Positions 12,428 through 24,520 of a stretch of 64,000 nucleotides of DNA are shown in pieces (within the stretch, counting starts at the first letter, position 1; each line of letters begins with the position of its first letter). The notes under the pieces are model-generated. The model saw nothing but the letters and a program-made list of their open reading frames with translations. It was not told where the DNA came from and ran no database searches. Location of the stretch: NCBI GenBank assembly GCA_049724395.1, contig JAUGWO010000128.1:310001-374000 (forward strand). Reading direction: 5' to 3'. This stretch comes from Spongospora subterranea f. sp. subterranea. Taxonomy: Eukaryota > Endomyxa: Phytomyxea > Phytomyxea > Plasmodiophorida. Both the position numbers and the translations under genes were made by a program.

Positions 12428-15250
12428 ATGACGGGCGGCCATGATAATGATGGGCGTGGGGCCGGGCGTCAAAGAGGGGGCGCCCAGATCTCGCCCGATA
12501 CGCAGGCTAGGTCTGAGGAGATTCAACGCCAACTAAAATTCACGGCCTCTGAGCAAAAGCATTTCGAACTCGTGTGCGAAGTAAAACCTGATTGGAATAA
12601 TGCTGAAGTCGTGGATTTTCTGCGAAAATGCAGCTTCAACTCGACAATAATCAATACTGGTCTTATGAACGCTTTTGAAGGTATAGGTTATCGCAGATTA
12701 TCAAACATAGCTATTTAGATTAGTTTTAATACAGATCTTCGACCTAGCGAGGACCAAAGCGCTTCGCAATGGAATGTAAAGAGCAAAAAGGTCAGGCGTA
12801 AGAAAGATGTAGCTATTCCTCAGGTTACCAATGATGCCACCAAACCCAAGAGCCACACTCCTGGAAATTTTCGCCGAGAAAGGAACTTCACCAGTGCTCC
12901 GCAAAACCGTTTACCCCGACATGCAGCTGCTAAAGACGAAGGCTCAAGGCCAAATGCTGCAAACGCATCGCAGTCCAATTGGGGACTGTCGTCGTCTGGT
13001 GGCTGGGGCGAACCACAGCCGACCGTAGCATCGTCGGAACCGTCAAATGCTTCTTCCGGATTTGGAGAAACTGCCACTACTGCATCAGAAGGTAATGCGG
13101 CGGGTGGATGGGGATCCGCTGCCACTGCTTCCTCTGAACTCAAAGCTGCTTCTTCCGGGTGGGGAACTTCTCCCTCGGAACCAAAGGCTTCTGCCGGACG
13201 GGAAACGGCTGCCTCGGAACCGAAGGTTTCTGCCGGATGGGGAACACCCGCCACTTCTGCCTCGGAACCCAATGCTTCGTCTGGATGGGGAGCACCTGCC
13301 GCTTCTGCCTCGGAACCTAAGGCTGCTGCCGGCTGGGGAACCGTTCCTACTCCTGCTGCGCAAAATGAGTCGTCTAGTGGGTGGGAATCAGCTCCAGCTC
13401 CTCCTTCGGAATCATCAAAAGGTTGGGGGGACGATTCCAAATCAAGTAAAACCGCTCTTTCTGGCACCGAAGGTGCATCAGAGGCTGCAGCTTCCGCCAA
13501 CCAGAATATTTTGAGTTCAAACAGCAGCGCGCTAAAACCAACGACAACGTGGGCTGGAATGATGAAGCGTCATCTTGACAAGAAAGCCCCTGCTGTTGAA
13601 ACTGTTCCTGTTGCTAAGGTGCACCAAGCCGTGGCATCAGTCGCTGAAGTGGAGCAGAGTGTGCCAGTTGCCGAAATTACTGGTACATGGTCAACCGCTG
13701 AGCCCGCTTGCTCGGCCAATCCCGAGCCTGATGCCGAGGTGGAGACACCTGTGCCCCAAGTTCATTCATCCTTAGCAACATCCACCGACGACAATCCAAC
13801 CCCAGAGCAAGCCGTTGCATCTACAGCCCAAGATACCGAAAAGCCTGAGCCATCAGTTCAAGATATATTCTTGTTTTCTGATCCGGTGATACTCCCAGAG
13901 TACGTTGCACAGCAAGCGTCATCGTTCGACTCCACGACGATACAGTTTGGCAGTTTTTCACTTGAATCCAGCGAGGGCGACATTCAAGGTCTTCCGTCTT
14001 CACATTTAGAGTCTGTCAAGTCTACGAAAGAAAGCCAAGACCCTCTTTCAAATCACGCCAACAATCAGCAGCTTTTGCAGCATCATCATGGTATATCGTC
14101 GGAGGATTCATCTGCCGCCGCTCCTCAAGTACGGCAGCAATATCCTTCTGACAACGCCATTCCGCATCCACAGCAATTCGGGCTGTACCCTTCTTATAAC
14201 GTGCATTCCTATATGGGGTACGAACAAGATTCCAGCGGCGGTCCTACCTATTATGACCCATATGTCCAACATCCGCAGCGACCATCCAGGCCAAGGCAAC
14301 CTGCTTATAACAATGTTCGCGGGTCTAAACCTCGCAGGGGTGATCGTGGTTCCAGTGGCACCCGGAATGTTCATTCCCATGATGAGTTTGTACAGAATTC
14401 ATCCGAGTTTTCTGAGCCTCCATCGCAACCCCAGGCGCCGTTCGCACAAGGTGGGAGCGCTTCAGAGAAAGAATCTCAGTCTAAGCAACCTTCTATGTCC
14501 GATTCTAACCGCAACAATTCTTCAAGGAACAACAAGCAACGCCATCATCAAGGTCAACAGGTTGATCGATCTCGCGGTGGCTATCATGGTCATCCGTCAT
14601 ATTCCTCTGGGCCTATCCCCGTTGGTTACGCTCAGCCTTATGCTTATCCTCCATATATGCCACAATACTATGGTCAAAGTCAACAAGGATACGGTCCTCC
14701 TGGGTTTCGCCCACACTATCCACAATATCAGCAATCGTCTCAGGTTGGATATCAAGGAGGATATCAGGGCTCTGTGCCACGCCCAGCGTTCGTAGGTCAA
14801 CCCGACTACGTTGAAAACGCGAACGTACATCAATCTGGTTCTTTCCTACAATCCCCGAACATTCTTCAAGGAGAGCAGGCTTCAGCATCTGGAAAATCTG
14901 AACCTGATCATGACGGTGCGGTTCCGGTGAATACTCCCCAGGTGTATCAGTATGATCAGAGTTCCTGGCAGCAGATGCAGGATTTACAGCATCGGCAGCT
15001 TTTACAGCAGCAGCAGTTTCAAGGAAATGGGGCAACTGGAGGTCGTGACAACCCCGAGGGGTCTGTCGGCCACAATTCGTTCGATCGTCGCCCCGATTCG
15101 TCTCCCGTGCAGCAATCGTCGTATGGTTACGCCGGGCAGCAAGGACAAATGTATTCGCCATCCCAGAACTTCCAGGGATTCACCAACCACCACAGTGGTT
15201 ATGGTGAGGCAACTAATCGTGGATATCCTCATTGGACCAATCATCAATGA
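12428..15250 (+). CDS. UBAP2/Lingerer/Def1-like protein with GW repeats
   Basis: Two exons (12428-12680 and 12735-15250; intron 54 bases) give 922 residues. Residues 25-85 resemble the UBA/CUE-like domain of the UBAP2/Lingerer and plant GIP1 families (VCEVKPDWNNAEVVDFLRKC). Residues about 150-330 carry eight or nine Gly-Trp motifs set in Ala/Ser-rich spacers (AGWGTP, SSGWGAP and similar). The motif TTTWAGMMKRH and, further on, DSTTIQFGSFSL resemble the conserved WA.M and LDVQFG.L segments of UBAP2/Lingerer. The C-terminal 450 residues are low-complexity and rich in Gln, Tyr, Pro and Gly, with RG dipeptides, typical of stress-granule RNA-binding proteins. Such proteins act in mRNA control; the yeast relative Def1 promotes degradation of stalled RNA polymerase II. 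The exact orthology is unsure. A GW-rich region can serve as an Argonaute-binding hook, but this is inference. Confidence 0.7.
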
Positions 15251-15864
15251 ACTATTTTCATAATTCTACATATGTCATCATTGTTGTCGTTAATCATGTG
15301 CATTTTCCTAAATCTCCGATTCTTCTAATAGTTTAGCATTCGTCAATGTTGTTTCAGACGGTACGGGTGCGAAAGCGCTTGGCTTTGGTGGCAAGGGAAG
15401 CATGCCAAACATGGACAAGGAGAGTGTGAACTCCCGTTCAAAGTGTACTTGGAGAAATTGGTCGGAAAAACTCCGGTTTTTTATAACATCCCACGAACGC
15501 TATTGCCATTTGAATGACCATCAGGATGAAAAAAGACTGTTATATCCTGGGAAAAGTGTTCCAGAATTGTTCAGAAGTGAATCGTTGAGCAGTATTTATA
15601 ACCCAATATAATTAAGGGCCAATATTGATCATGATGTTGATCTTAACATCGCTTGTATCCTTAAGTCGCAACCATATTGGCAAGTCTCCGACCGGGAACC
15701 TGATTATCACTTGGTGCGATTCTCTGACTGGTGTGGTGATGATCCGGTGGTCCGTCACGGACTCCGTGGAGCCCGACTCCCTGACCCAGGGGGGGAAGGA
15801 TGACCCTTTCGTAGAGATCGCCCGGAAATCGACTGTCTTTCCTCCCCGACAAACCCATTATTCG
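15251..15864. other. Intergenic, NOP4 5' region
   Basis: It holds a possible spliced remnant near 15354-15460 (CAG acceptor followed by an open frame reading DGTGAKALGFGGKGS), which could be an alternative 3' exon of the upstream gene. I could not support it further. The open frame immediately upstream of the NOP4 start is continuous with it, but it lacks conserved content. Confidence 0.3.
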
Positions 15865-18853
15865 ATGGAGGACGATGATGAACTCCCGTTCGTGATCGAT
15901 CGTGTCGGTAATCAGTCGAATTTATCAGCGGTCCCCGGTCCCGATACCAGTAAAACCACCGTGTTTATTCGCAATCTCCCTTTCGATATCACCGATGAAT
16001 TACTGGAACGCAAGTTCGAGGAGATCGGTCCTGTTCGGCGAGCATTTATTGTATCCGGTAAAGGATCGCAAGGATCTAAAGGGTATTCGGCAGAATCACT
16101 ACGAAAATTTTCGGTTTGTGCTCATTTGTTTCCTGGCAGATTCGGATTTGTTGTTTTTGCTGATGAGGCCGATGCCCAAGACGCAATCAAGCAGATTCAC
16201 AATAGCGAGATGTCGGGGCGTAAGATCAAGGTCGAGCTGGCCAAGCCAGGTGGCGCTACTCAGCAGCCCGAGCCGGTCGTCGGTTCAGAAGAACCGCTGG
16301 CCGCCGCTGCCAAACAACCTGCATCGGGTGGAACCGCCGTCAAAGCATCGTGTACTAATGGGAAATCTTTACCGTTCCCTCGTCGGCGATACTGTAAGAA
16401 GACGCCCTCAGAAACGAACAAGAACGTCATCATCATCGAAGGGATCTCATCGACAACCACTGAAAAGAAACTGTACGTCGTCACCAAAATTCAACCTCAT
16501 CGTCAATCTCGATGCTGAACCCGGTTTTCTTCAGCTCCCGTCGCATGAGGAAATATGGCGCCATTATTCGCCTTGAATATCCATCAGTGGAATCCACCCC
16601 ATCGTATCTAACCGCCCGCGTCGTGTTCCATCAACCGGAACCGGCCGCCAAAGTGATTCGCGCGCTGGACAAGAAGGACATGGACGGGTCGGCCGTCAGA
16701 GCGGGATATATCGACATCAAATGTGCACGAGTCGTCATTCGTAATTTACCGTTTAATTGTACACAGAAGCGTATCCGTCTGCTGCTCAAACAGTTTGGAT
16801 CGGTCTGTTCCAGGTTTTATTCGTTGATTTTACGTGTAGACTTACTCCCTTGCTGTAGATCGCTGATGTCAATCTCCCTGAGGATTCTACGAAAGGCCCC
16901 GGATGTCATAAAGGATTCGGATTTGTCCAATTTTTCGACGGTTGAGGAAGCTGAGAAAGCGGTTCAGGCAGGATCTATCAAACTTGGTAATTGTGCTAAG
17001 TGACCTCCAAATTATCATGTTGATTTGTTCTGATAGGGGGAAGGTTGATCGCTATCGATTGGGCGTTGGCCAAATCGCATTATCAGTCGCGTAATGCGGA
17101 AGGTGCTGGTGAGGATGCAGAGAATAGTTCGGATGAGGAGGAGAATGACGTTGAACAAGAAGCGGAGGAAGACGAAGACGATTTTATCGGTGATCATGAT
17201 GATGATGATGAGATTGAAGTCGATAGCGACGACGAGGTCGATGAAGATGTGGAAATGGAGGAGAGCGCAGTTGTCGAAGCAACTAAATCTGACCTTCCGC
17301 GCATATCCCGCGATGTTCACGAAGGTCGATCGGTATTCGTCAGGAATCTCCCATTCGACGTCAGCGAGGACCAGGTTCGTGACCTGTTCTCGCGATTCGG
17401 GGCCGTCAGCAAGGTCATGATTGTCATGGATAAGGTACTCACTCGACACACTCCCCTTCGACAACACGATCCGATAACGCTTGCCACAGGAGATGAATCG
17501 GCCCAAGGGCAGTGGATTCGTCCAGTTCGACAGCGCCGATTCCGCCTCGCGAGCTGTTGAGGCGTCCCGTTCCAGTCATGCTGGCCCGCCCTCCAAGAAC
17601 AAACCCCAACGCGCTAAAACCACTGATGGAGGTCTGTCGATATTCCTCGTCGATTGTTGTGTTGTTTGTCGCCACCCGCTGATGAAACCGGTGCAGGTGT
17701 ACAGCTATGTGGGCGTCCTCTAGACGTGGCCATTGCAGTTGACCGAAGCAAGGCGGGGCAATTTCAGGAGAGCAACTCGCAGAAGAAGAAGGAGGACAGG
17801 AAGTGCTCATATTTGGCCAAAGAAGGATATATCAAGGAGGACTCAGACGCAGCTAAAGGTGGGGTTTTCGTACTCCCATTATCGCGCCATAACTTCAACA
17901 GGACTCACTCTCGAATAGGGCTCTCGAAAATTGACATAACGATGCGGTCAAAATTGTATAAAGAGACGATGAAGAAACTCGATAATCCCAATTATATTAT
18001 GTCCAAGTTCAGGTTATCAGTGCATAATCTACCCAAACGACCTCGATGAAGCAAAATTAAGGCAATATCTATTCAAATGTTATGAACTGATTTCACATTT
18101 CTTAACGACTGTACAGATCGGCATTCATCAAGGGAATTAAGGGCAATCGTCCAGATATCCGACCCACTATTAAACAGTGCATTATCATTCGGGATAAGCA
18201 ACGGGTAGACGCAGCTGGTAAACCAAGGTTAGTCGTGATCATCGTCAACCTGAGTCGATAGTTTACTGGGGTGGAACAGGTCGTTGCGATATGGGTTTAT
18301 CGAGTTCACTGAGCACGATCACGCCGTCGTTGGCCTCAGGGCCGTCAACAATAACGCCATGGCTTTTGGCGACAAATCCCATCGTCCGATCGTCATGTTT
18401 GCCGTCGACGACGTGAGGAAGCTGGCGCTTCGGACAACCCGGCTAGCCAAAAACAAACAAAAGTTTCAGGTGTCTAAGCTAAAGGCTGAAATTGAATCCG
18501 ACGTTGCCGCGCCCAACAAAGATAAGGCCGATGTGAAACCGCGAAAGGATTCAAAAACTGGCAAACTTGTGGCGAAGCCTGTGAAACCATTGAAAAGGAA
18601 GCAAACATCAGACCCGACACACTTAGAACCTAAAAAGAGTGATACGCAACCGAAAACCAAGAGAGCGAGATTGCCGACGAAACCCAAGACGGCAGTAAAA
18701 TCTGCTGATAAGGTCAGGGATTCTACGATAGTGAAACAGTCGCAGGAGCAGGATCAGTTGAAGGTTATGATGGAAGACTACAAATCCAAATACGCATCGC
18801 CTAGTTCCTTCCAGGACCGGTCTCATCTGATCACCAAACGATGGTTTGAATAA
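15865..18853 (+). CDS. NOP4: NOP4/RBM28-like nucleolar protein with four RRMs
   Basis: Nop4/RBM28 is a nucleolar RNA-binding protein needed for 27S pre-rRNA processing and 60S ribosome assembly. Start at ATG 15865 (MEDDDELPF). RRM1 has TTVFIRNLPFD and FGFVVF. RRM2 (partly from 16420) has NVIIIEGISS. A further RRM has ARVVIRNLPFN and GFGFVQF, followed by GGRLIAIDWALAK. A very acidic linker lies at 17090-17280, then RRM RSVFVRNLPFDV with GSGFVQF, and a last degenerate RRM (RLSVHNLPK, RYGFIEF). The C-terminus is Lys-rich and likely nucleolar. Introns include 16083-16139 and 16803-16858. Two places need a one-base change to keep the conserved frame: the T5 run at 16931-16935 inside an RRM, and 18035-18038 just after HNLPK. 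These are probably assembly errors, because the residues on both sides are well conserved. Confidence 0.9.
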
Positions 18854-18956
18854 AGGAGCAATGTTGACCATTTCTCTTGTTGTGCTGTCTGTCAATAAAC
18901 AGTGTATTTGCGGAATGATAATTATTACAGATGATGTCGAGAGTGAGAGAGAGAGA

Positions 18957-19784
18957 TTATTCAATCTTGAGGCTGTTGAACTGTCCAGTTAATGGTGTAA
19001 ATCGTATCGGTATTGGAGCGACCACCTCAAATCTATCCGATTTCCTTCGTTTGCGATGGAAATCAAATGGAGCCGTTCCCACGACCTGCTGTATCGACGT
19101 CTCATATCTACACAAACCGGGTCAGGGTCAGCCCAACGATCAGCCTGATGTTGGTCTCCCCGGCGGCCATTACCTTTCCAGTTCATTATCGTGATCGGGA
19201 ACCGGTAGCGCCAATACAGGCGCTGAAATGGCGCTAGGTGGTCTATCGATATCCATGTACAGGTCCCCGATAGGATCTTGACCTGAGGTCAGGCAACGAC
19301 ACGGTTAGGAATCAGCGACGATCGGCGTGCCAAAGTAACGGCGGTTGATCGCATGTGATTGAGTAGATTACCTGATGGCGATACCGTGTCATGGCGCCCA
19401 ACACTGTTGGATTGGCCACGCTTCCTGCACTGAGGACCCTGGCACTCGCCCTGGCCCACACAATGGGGACACACGAAGAACACTTGACCGCACTCCACAG
19501 TACTCTTCCAATGGCGAAACTCGTCCACAGTTTGTGGTGCCCCAGGCCCTCGTAACTTGGCCATACAGGCTCGCCTCGAACAAAACACCTGAACAGTGCA
19601 AAGCAATGGGATTTTCAGCCTGGACATGGGCGGCCATGAGCCCCGACAATACCTTGCGACAATTCTCCAACGAGCAGGCAACCTGTTCAGCTACCTTATG
19701 CCGCCCAGACCGCCTAGCTGCATGATCACAGAAATGGCAGGCGCTATTTTGCCTCTTCCCAGACGATGACGATGTTTCACTCAT
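18957..19784 (-). CDS. CDCA7-type zinc-finger protein (zf-4CXXC_R1)
   Basis: Four exons (19653-19784, 19372-19588, 19174-19282, 18957-19107) join in frame to 202 residues. The N-terminal half has the cysteine spacing of the zf-4CXXC_R1 domain of CDCA7: CHFC near residue 16, CSLENCRK at the end of exon 1, VFCSRRACMAKL opening exon 2, then W, ECGQVFFVCPHC and CQGPQCRKRGQ. This matches the family outline C..C, C....C, FC..C, W.CP.C and CNCS.CRKR.G. CDCA7 recruits the remodeller HELLS and is tied to maintenance of DNA methylation in animals and to methylation-competent lineages generally. The C-terminal 80 residues contain a basic patch (HRKRRKSDR) and are unrecognised. The gene is convergent with NOP4, about 100 bases apart. 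I infer nuclear, DNA-binding function; the domain call is from motif spacing. Confidence 0.72.
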
Positions 19785-20026
19785 TGATCGCCACCGGAAC
19801 CCGCCTTTCTTTCTGGTCTAAACCAGCTGGGCGGATGCCGGCTGCCCAAGATCAGATATTACATCACCTGAATCTATTTGCAATCTCTGGCACACGCCCA
19901 TCCAGATGGGACCGCATATTATTGTTTGTTCATCAGAAAGCGATATCATATATGTCACTACATTTTTGAGTGAACGGTTTATTAAAACAGCTAAGAGAAT
20001 ATGAAGTTGTACTGGAACGAACCAGC

Positions 20027-22326
20027 TTAGGCTAATCGATAGCTGTACTCAGGATTTCGCTGGAACCCCATTTTCGCGGCCAGCATATCAGCCTCTTTGG
20101 GTCCACGACTACCGAAGGCATAAATGATCGGCTTAACCTTTTCTTGCTCAAGACGATGCAATATTGGAGTGAATATAGCCCATGAGGCTAGCAGCTCGTC
20201 ATTACGTACAAACAAACTGTGATCACCTCGAACGACGTCCAGGATTAACCTTTCGTATGCATCGGGTAAACCAGCTTTGATATGCTCCTGCAGATTTCGA
20301 AAAAAATGTTGATGATCGAACTTGCGATAATATGGCATCTTACGAATCTCTTTTTGTATGTTAGATCTAGCTCAGTTTGATGCAACTTTTCATCTCCAGC
20401 CAATCCCGGCTGTTTGGTCATCAATTTGAGATAAATGGCTTCATCAGGCTGTACACGAATGACGAGCTCATTGGGAGATGGCGACACGGTGCCAGAGATA
20501 CCACCGTATAGATCACCTGGAGGTCGTCGGAACTGGATACGAATCTCGGCCTTGCTGCTATCTAGCCCTTTCCCACATCTGTAGTATTTTTATGTTAATA
20601 TGCGAAAAGGAAGTCCCTCTTCAGCAATTATACTTCAGAATAAACGGCACTCCATCCCATCTGCTGTTCTTGATAAACAAGACGGCTAGCGCATACGTTG
20701 GAGTTAATGAGGTATCTGGGACACCTTTATCGTCCAAATATCTGTAAAAAAAGGCGTTAATGAGAAGGTCAATAAACTTATTCGAGACACCACCCTGGAC
20801 TTGAACCGTCGCTGCTAGCACTGTACTGACCAATGACAATCTGATCCTTGGTCGCTGGGGCAATACACCTCAGCACTTTCACCTACAGTCAATTCTAAAT
20901 CTCAGAAAAAATGAATGTATGTACATCATTCATCATCCACCGACTTTCTCATCAGATACATCAGAAGCATTGAGGCTGGCCGGCTGTTCCATAGCTACGA
21001 GCGATAGGATCTGGATCAAATGATTCTAGCAGAACACAGTGATTGTCAGTACACGAGGGTGCTTTGAAACTGGAATTTACCTGCATCACATCACGAATAA
21101 TTCCAAATTGATCGAAATATCCACCTCGCCCTGCTGTCCCTACAATGTGTTTTCTACTGTAAAACCCCGTTATCTAATTCGTTTCAGTCTAGTACCGATA
21201 CTCTCTTTGAATGTAATCGTGACCAATTGGATATGCCGTCCGTTCCAAATCGGCTCAAATATTGAATTGGCAAATCGTAAAACGGACAAGTTTTGAACCA
21301 TTTCCTTTCCGAGATAATGGTCAATTCGATATATATGCTCCTCATTGAAGTGCCGCATAAGTGATGACCCCATTAGTGCAGCTGTGGCAAAGTCCGATCC
21401 GAATCTGCAAATTTGTAATGAGATTTCAATTCAAAAATGAATTTACTTTCTAATAAAAAAAGACTGACGGCTTCTCAACAACGACACGATTCCAGCCAGT
21501 TTGAGACATCTAATAACAATTATTGATCTGGTGAGAAGCAACCGATCAACGGGTCATACCGCGTGCTGGCGAATACCGCGAGCAGACGCTAAAAATACTG
21601 TTGGAGGGATCGCCAAATAAAATAACCTAAGTTTGCAATAAACCACCAACGTTATTTTGACGTCATGAAGAGCCTCACCGATTTGCCTTCGAACAGCCGG
21701 TTTCGAGCTTGTTACAAAGAGCATTTAGTTCACTGAATGCTTCATCAGAATCATATCTATACAAAAATCAGGAGCGGGACATGATGGCGGTGGAAATGCT
21801 AATACGCGCCAGTGAAATATATACATCGGTCGATGAATGCTTGCTGCTCCTCTTTAGAGTATTTTTGGTGATGAACACGCTGACGAAACTGATCTGTGCT
21901 CATGTGAGATCTAGCGTATCCGATGATGTTGACCTTTTTCGGAAGCAGCTACAACACAGTCGCAACATCAACCGAATTGAAATTGAGCGGATAGGAAAGC
22001 CTGTTACCTGAGATTTATATAAAGCAAATAAAGCGGGAAATGTTTTTTTCTTCGCCAAATCCCCGCTCGCCCCCAAAACGATTACAGTTAGACATGAATC
22101 GGGTGAGGATCCTTCTGAAAACGGCAAGCATGACTACTAAAAGTGTTGAAACCCTCCTTATGCAATGACCTTCATGTTGGGCGAATGAGGAAGTTTGCTT
22201 GGACTGAGAATACAATGCTTGCTTCAGTTGGTCGTTTTCTTGTTGAAGACGTTGATTCTCCTGAAACAGCTCATCAAGCGATGGGAATGAGACCTTGTCT
22301 GTTACTGGAGATGGAGATTCCGGCAT
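20027..22326 (-). CDS. ZWF1: Glucose-6-phosphate 1-dehydrogenase with N-terminal coiled-coil extension
   Basis: G6PD oxidises glucose 6-phosphate with NADP+ and opens the pentose phosphate pathway in the cytosol. The nucleotide-binding motif is [14 protein letters not shown]. The substrate-site motif [13 protein letters not shown] is at about 21260-21330, followed by [11 protein letters not shown]. The C-terminal domain ends near [12 protein letters not shown]. The gene is split by about ten short introns. Unusually, an in-frame first exon (ATG 22326) adds about 50 residues before the Rossmann fold. This exon includes a heptad-like segment ([14 protein letters not shown]) and joins across an intron ending TTTTCAG to the exon beginning GSSPDS. 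An alternative start without this exon has no good ATG in frame. The middle exons (20350-21160) were not fully traced. Confidence 0.92.
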
Positions 22327-22350
22327 GGCAGGCGATTACCCTAACACAAT

Positions 22351-22853
22351 CTATTGGCAAACATCCCTCATAAATGAACCCACGAATACAGTGATACCAA
22401 TGCCAATCAGAATCGATGTCAGCCTGTTGTTTTACACCCCTTGATCGTCGTTGTGGAATTGAATATCTACGAACCAACGTAGCCAACCAAATATCGCGCC
22501 CTTAATTCATATAATCCGATGAATACGTATATGATGACTGGAATAATGCGAGGTCCCACTTTAACAGGTGTAGCAGGATCCCGGTACCACTCTGGTCTGT
22601 ATGTAGTGGTCGGGTCCTCTTAGTAGCAGCGAACAGGATATGTGTAGCGTCACAGCTAACGTTATCGTCTCTCAGTCGAGTCCGACTCGATATCGAGCTG
22701 GGGTTGGTCAATCACCGACCTGTAACAGAATGATGGTTCTGATACATACGGCCGCAGTCAGGTTTGTGTTTCCCCGCCGGCACATGCAAATGATATCTGG
22801 AGCTATCAGGAGTTGTTCTCGAAGGTTCAAACGGAAAATCTCGCAACTCTTTC
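22351..22853 (-). CDS. Small predicted membrane protein, unidentified
   Basis: At least three exon-like blocks on the minus strand look coding. One of about 45 codons (to about 22853) holds WKELRDFPFEPSRTTPD. A second (about 22490-22620) holds YRPEWYRDPATPVKVGPR and then a hydrophobic helix IIPVIIYVFIGLYE. A last block ends with a second helix LTSILIGIGITVFVG and a stop at 22351-22353. Two membrane segments and short size fit a mitochondrial or ER membrane protein, but I recognise no family. The splice sites between the last two blocks are not settled. The start is unknown. The gene ends about 25 bases before the G6PD start, on the same strand. Confidence 0.4.
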
Positions 22854-23315
22854 CAGCGATTTGTTAGTTTGATGTCGCTCCTCGCCTTCGGCGGTTAAAA
22901 TGCACACTGTGATTGGTTATGACGTTGTGATTTTTTCACCCAAAAAATTGATGCGTTCCGTCTACAACCATAACCACCGGCATACATAGGGAACCAACCA
23001 CAAAGCTTTTTTGTCATCGTGAAATCAACCTTGATCTCGGTAAATGTTGATAAAACGTGATTTCGAGATATACTCATGTCAATATTTTGACATGGTAAAA
23101 AATGAATGTACGAAATCTCAACTAAATATCTTCCGTTTAAGTAAGATATTTATTCCTCTTTTGAACCCATGGTGAATGGCACTCGGGTATCTCTGAAGGC
23201 TACGACTGTTCATAAAAGCACCCCGCTGCGATTTCCAAAACATCCCAATGCGTTTCGGGCTAGTGCAACCGTTCTAAGGGGCGACTATAAATATGTCCAT
23301 GAAGCTGAGTAGGAT

Positions 23316-24089
23316 GTGATTGTTTTTCTTATGGTTCTACTGGTTTCTACCACTGATAAATGTAATAGATTAGAACCACACAAACCGAGCAGTAATGAAC
23401 CGAAATGGAAACCACTTTACCCTTGGAGAAGTACTAAATCGTCATCCGGAAATTTCCAGCATGGTCATCCCTGGGTGGCACCTCCTCCAAAATCGTCTTC
23501 TGCTGTGCGTTCTGATCGGCCAGATTCTTCCGCTATGTGGCGATATCCAAACCCACCGAAATCTGTCTTTAACTTATAGAGAATGTTTGACCTTTAATGA
23601 CATGTAGTATTGCAATAGGGTAACCAAGGTGCATTCACGAGAATCCAATATATTAGTGACCTAGAGATGGAAGCATGGATGTCCAGTCATGATCCCAAAG
23701 GGCTTACAATGGCACTATCAAATGAATGCCACAAACCGATTTCAAAGCAGCAGAAAAGCGAATTGTCTGGTGTCAGAGCTGGGGCATGGCTACCCTCACG
23801 AGGGAAGGTTGCAATGCCACAATGCTTATTCACACCATACTATGAGTACATTCAAGAAAACGCATTGCCGCCCAACAATTACGAGCTCGACTTACTGAAC
23901 CAAAAGTGCCATAAATATAGGGACAAGAAACAGTTCCGAATTCCGGCAGCAATGAGGCCGTATGATGAGCCAATGATATGTTATGCCCGCCTGGACGGAA
24001 AATATCACACACAACCCATGAGGCGGGTCGAGAATGTGGCAGAAGAGCTCGGAAATGATGCGCTAGCGTCCATAGCGAATAAACAATAA
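23316..24089 (+). CDS. Unidentified Trp/Pro/Tyr-rich protein, two or more exons
   Basis: Two open blocks (23316-23579 and about 23628-24089) can be joined by a GT..AG intron between about 23570 and 23620. The predicted product is rich in Trp, Pro, Tyr, His and Lys (for example NEPKWKPLYPW and HPWVAPPPKS), with little hydrophobic core. The last block ends with a stop at 24089. Small proteins of this composition, extended rather than globular, are common among microtubule inner proteins of axonemes; that is a guess from composition only. The start and any upstream exon are uncertain. Confidence 0.4.
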
Positions 24090-24520
24090 CACCCATTACG
24101 AAAGATCACTGTTGATCCACGATTCGCAGCTGATCCTAATTATGCATCGATAGCTGATAGGCGGTTTTAAAACAAAAATCTGATCTCCAGGTTTTCAACG
24201 ACGATTGTGTCAACAAGAGACTCTGCGTCCTGCACAAATTTTATGGAGAAATTGATTTCCGTGAGCAGGGAGTGATGTGGCCCTTGTTCGTGGCCCCTTA
24301 TTGAGTGCGTGTTCTGCAGACAGTACCGTCCGTTGCAGCCACGGGATCCACATGAAACAGTGAACAGCATAGACAGCCCTTGCGACTTGCGACAACACCA
24401 CCCCTCATTACACATTCAGGGTGGCATTAACCGCTCCCCAAGGTACCCACCCTTCCAATATTGTTCCGGTTAGGGCTGTCGCTCACCGAACTTCGGCCGT
24501 AGCAGGGGCGTCGCTAAACC
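24090..24520. other. Intergenic, promoter of the SPX fusion gene
   Basis: No gene, RNA or repeat recognised. Short minus-strand frames here are Cys-rich, but lack any gene structure. Confidence 0.4.

Noticed and set aside
13047-13514. Leu/Arg-rich plus-strand and minus-strand frames overlapping the GW-repeat region
   Set aside because: These are shadow frames created by the repetitive DNA of the UBAP2-like exon, which joins in phase to conserved sequence on both sides.
16931-18038. NOP4 as a pseudogene because of two frame shifts
   Set aside because: All RRM motifs are intact on both sides, and several other housekeeping genes show the same kind of one-base shift, which points to sequence error.
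19375-19725. Plus-strand frame opposite the zinc-finger gene
   Set aside because: The minus-strand exons have conserved cysteine spacing and consistent splice phases; the plus-strand frame has neither.
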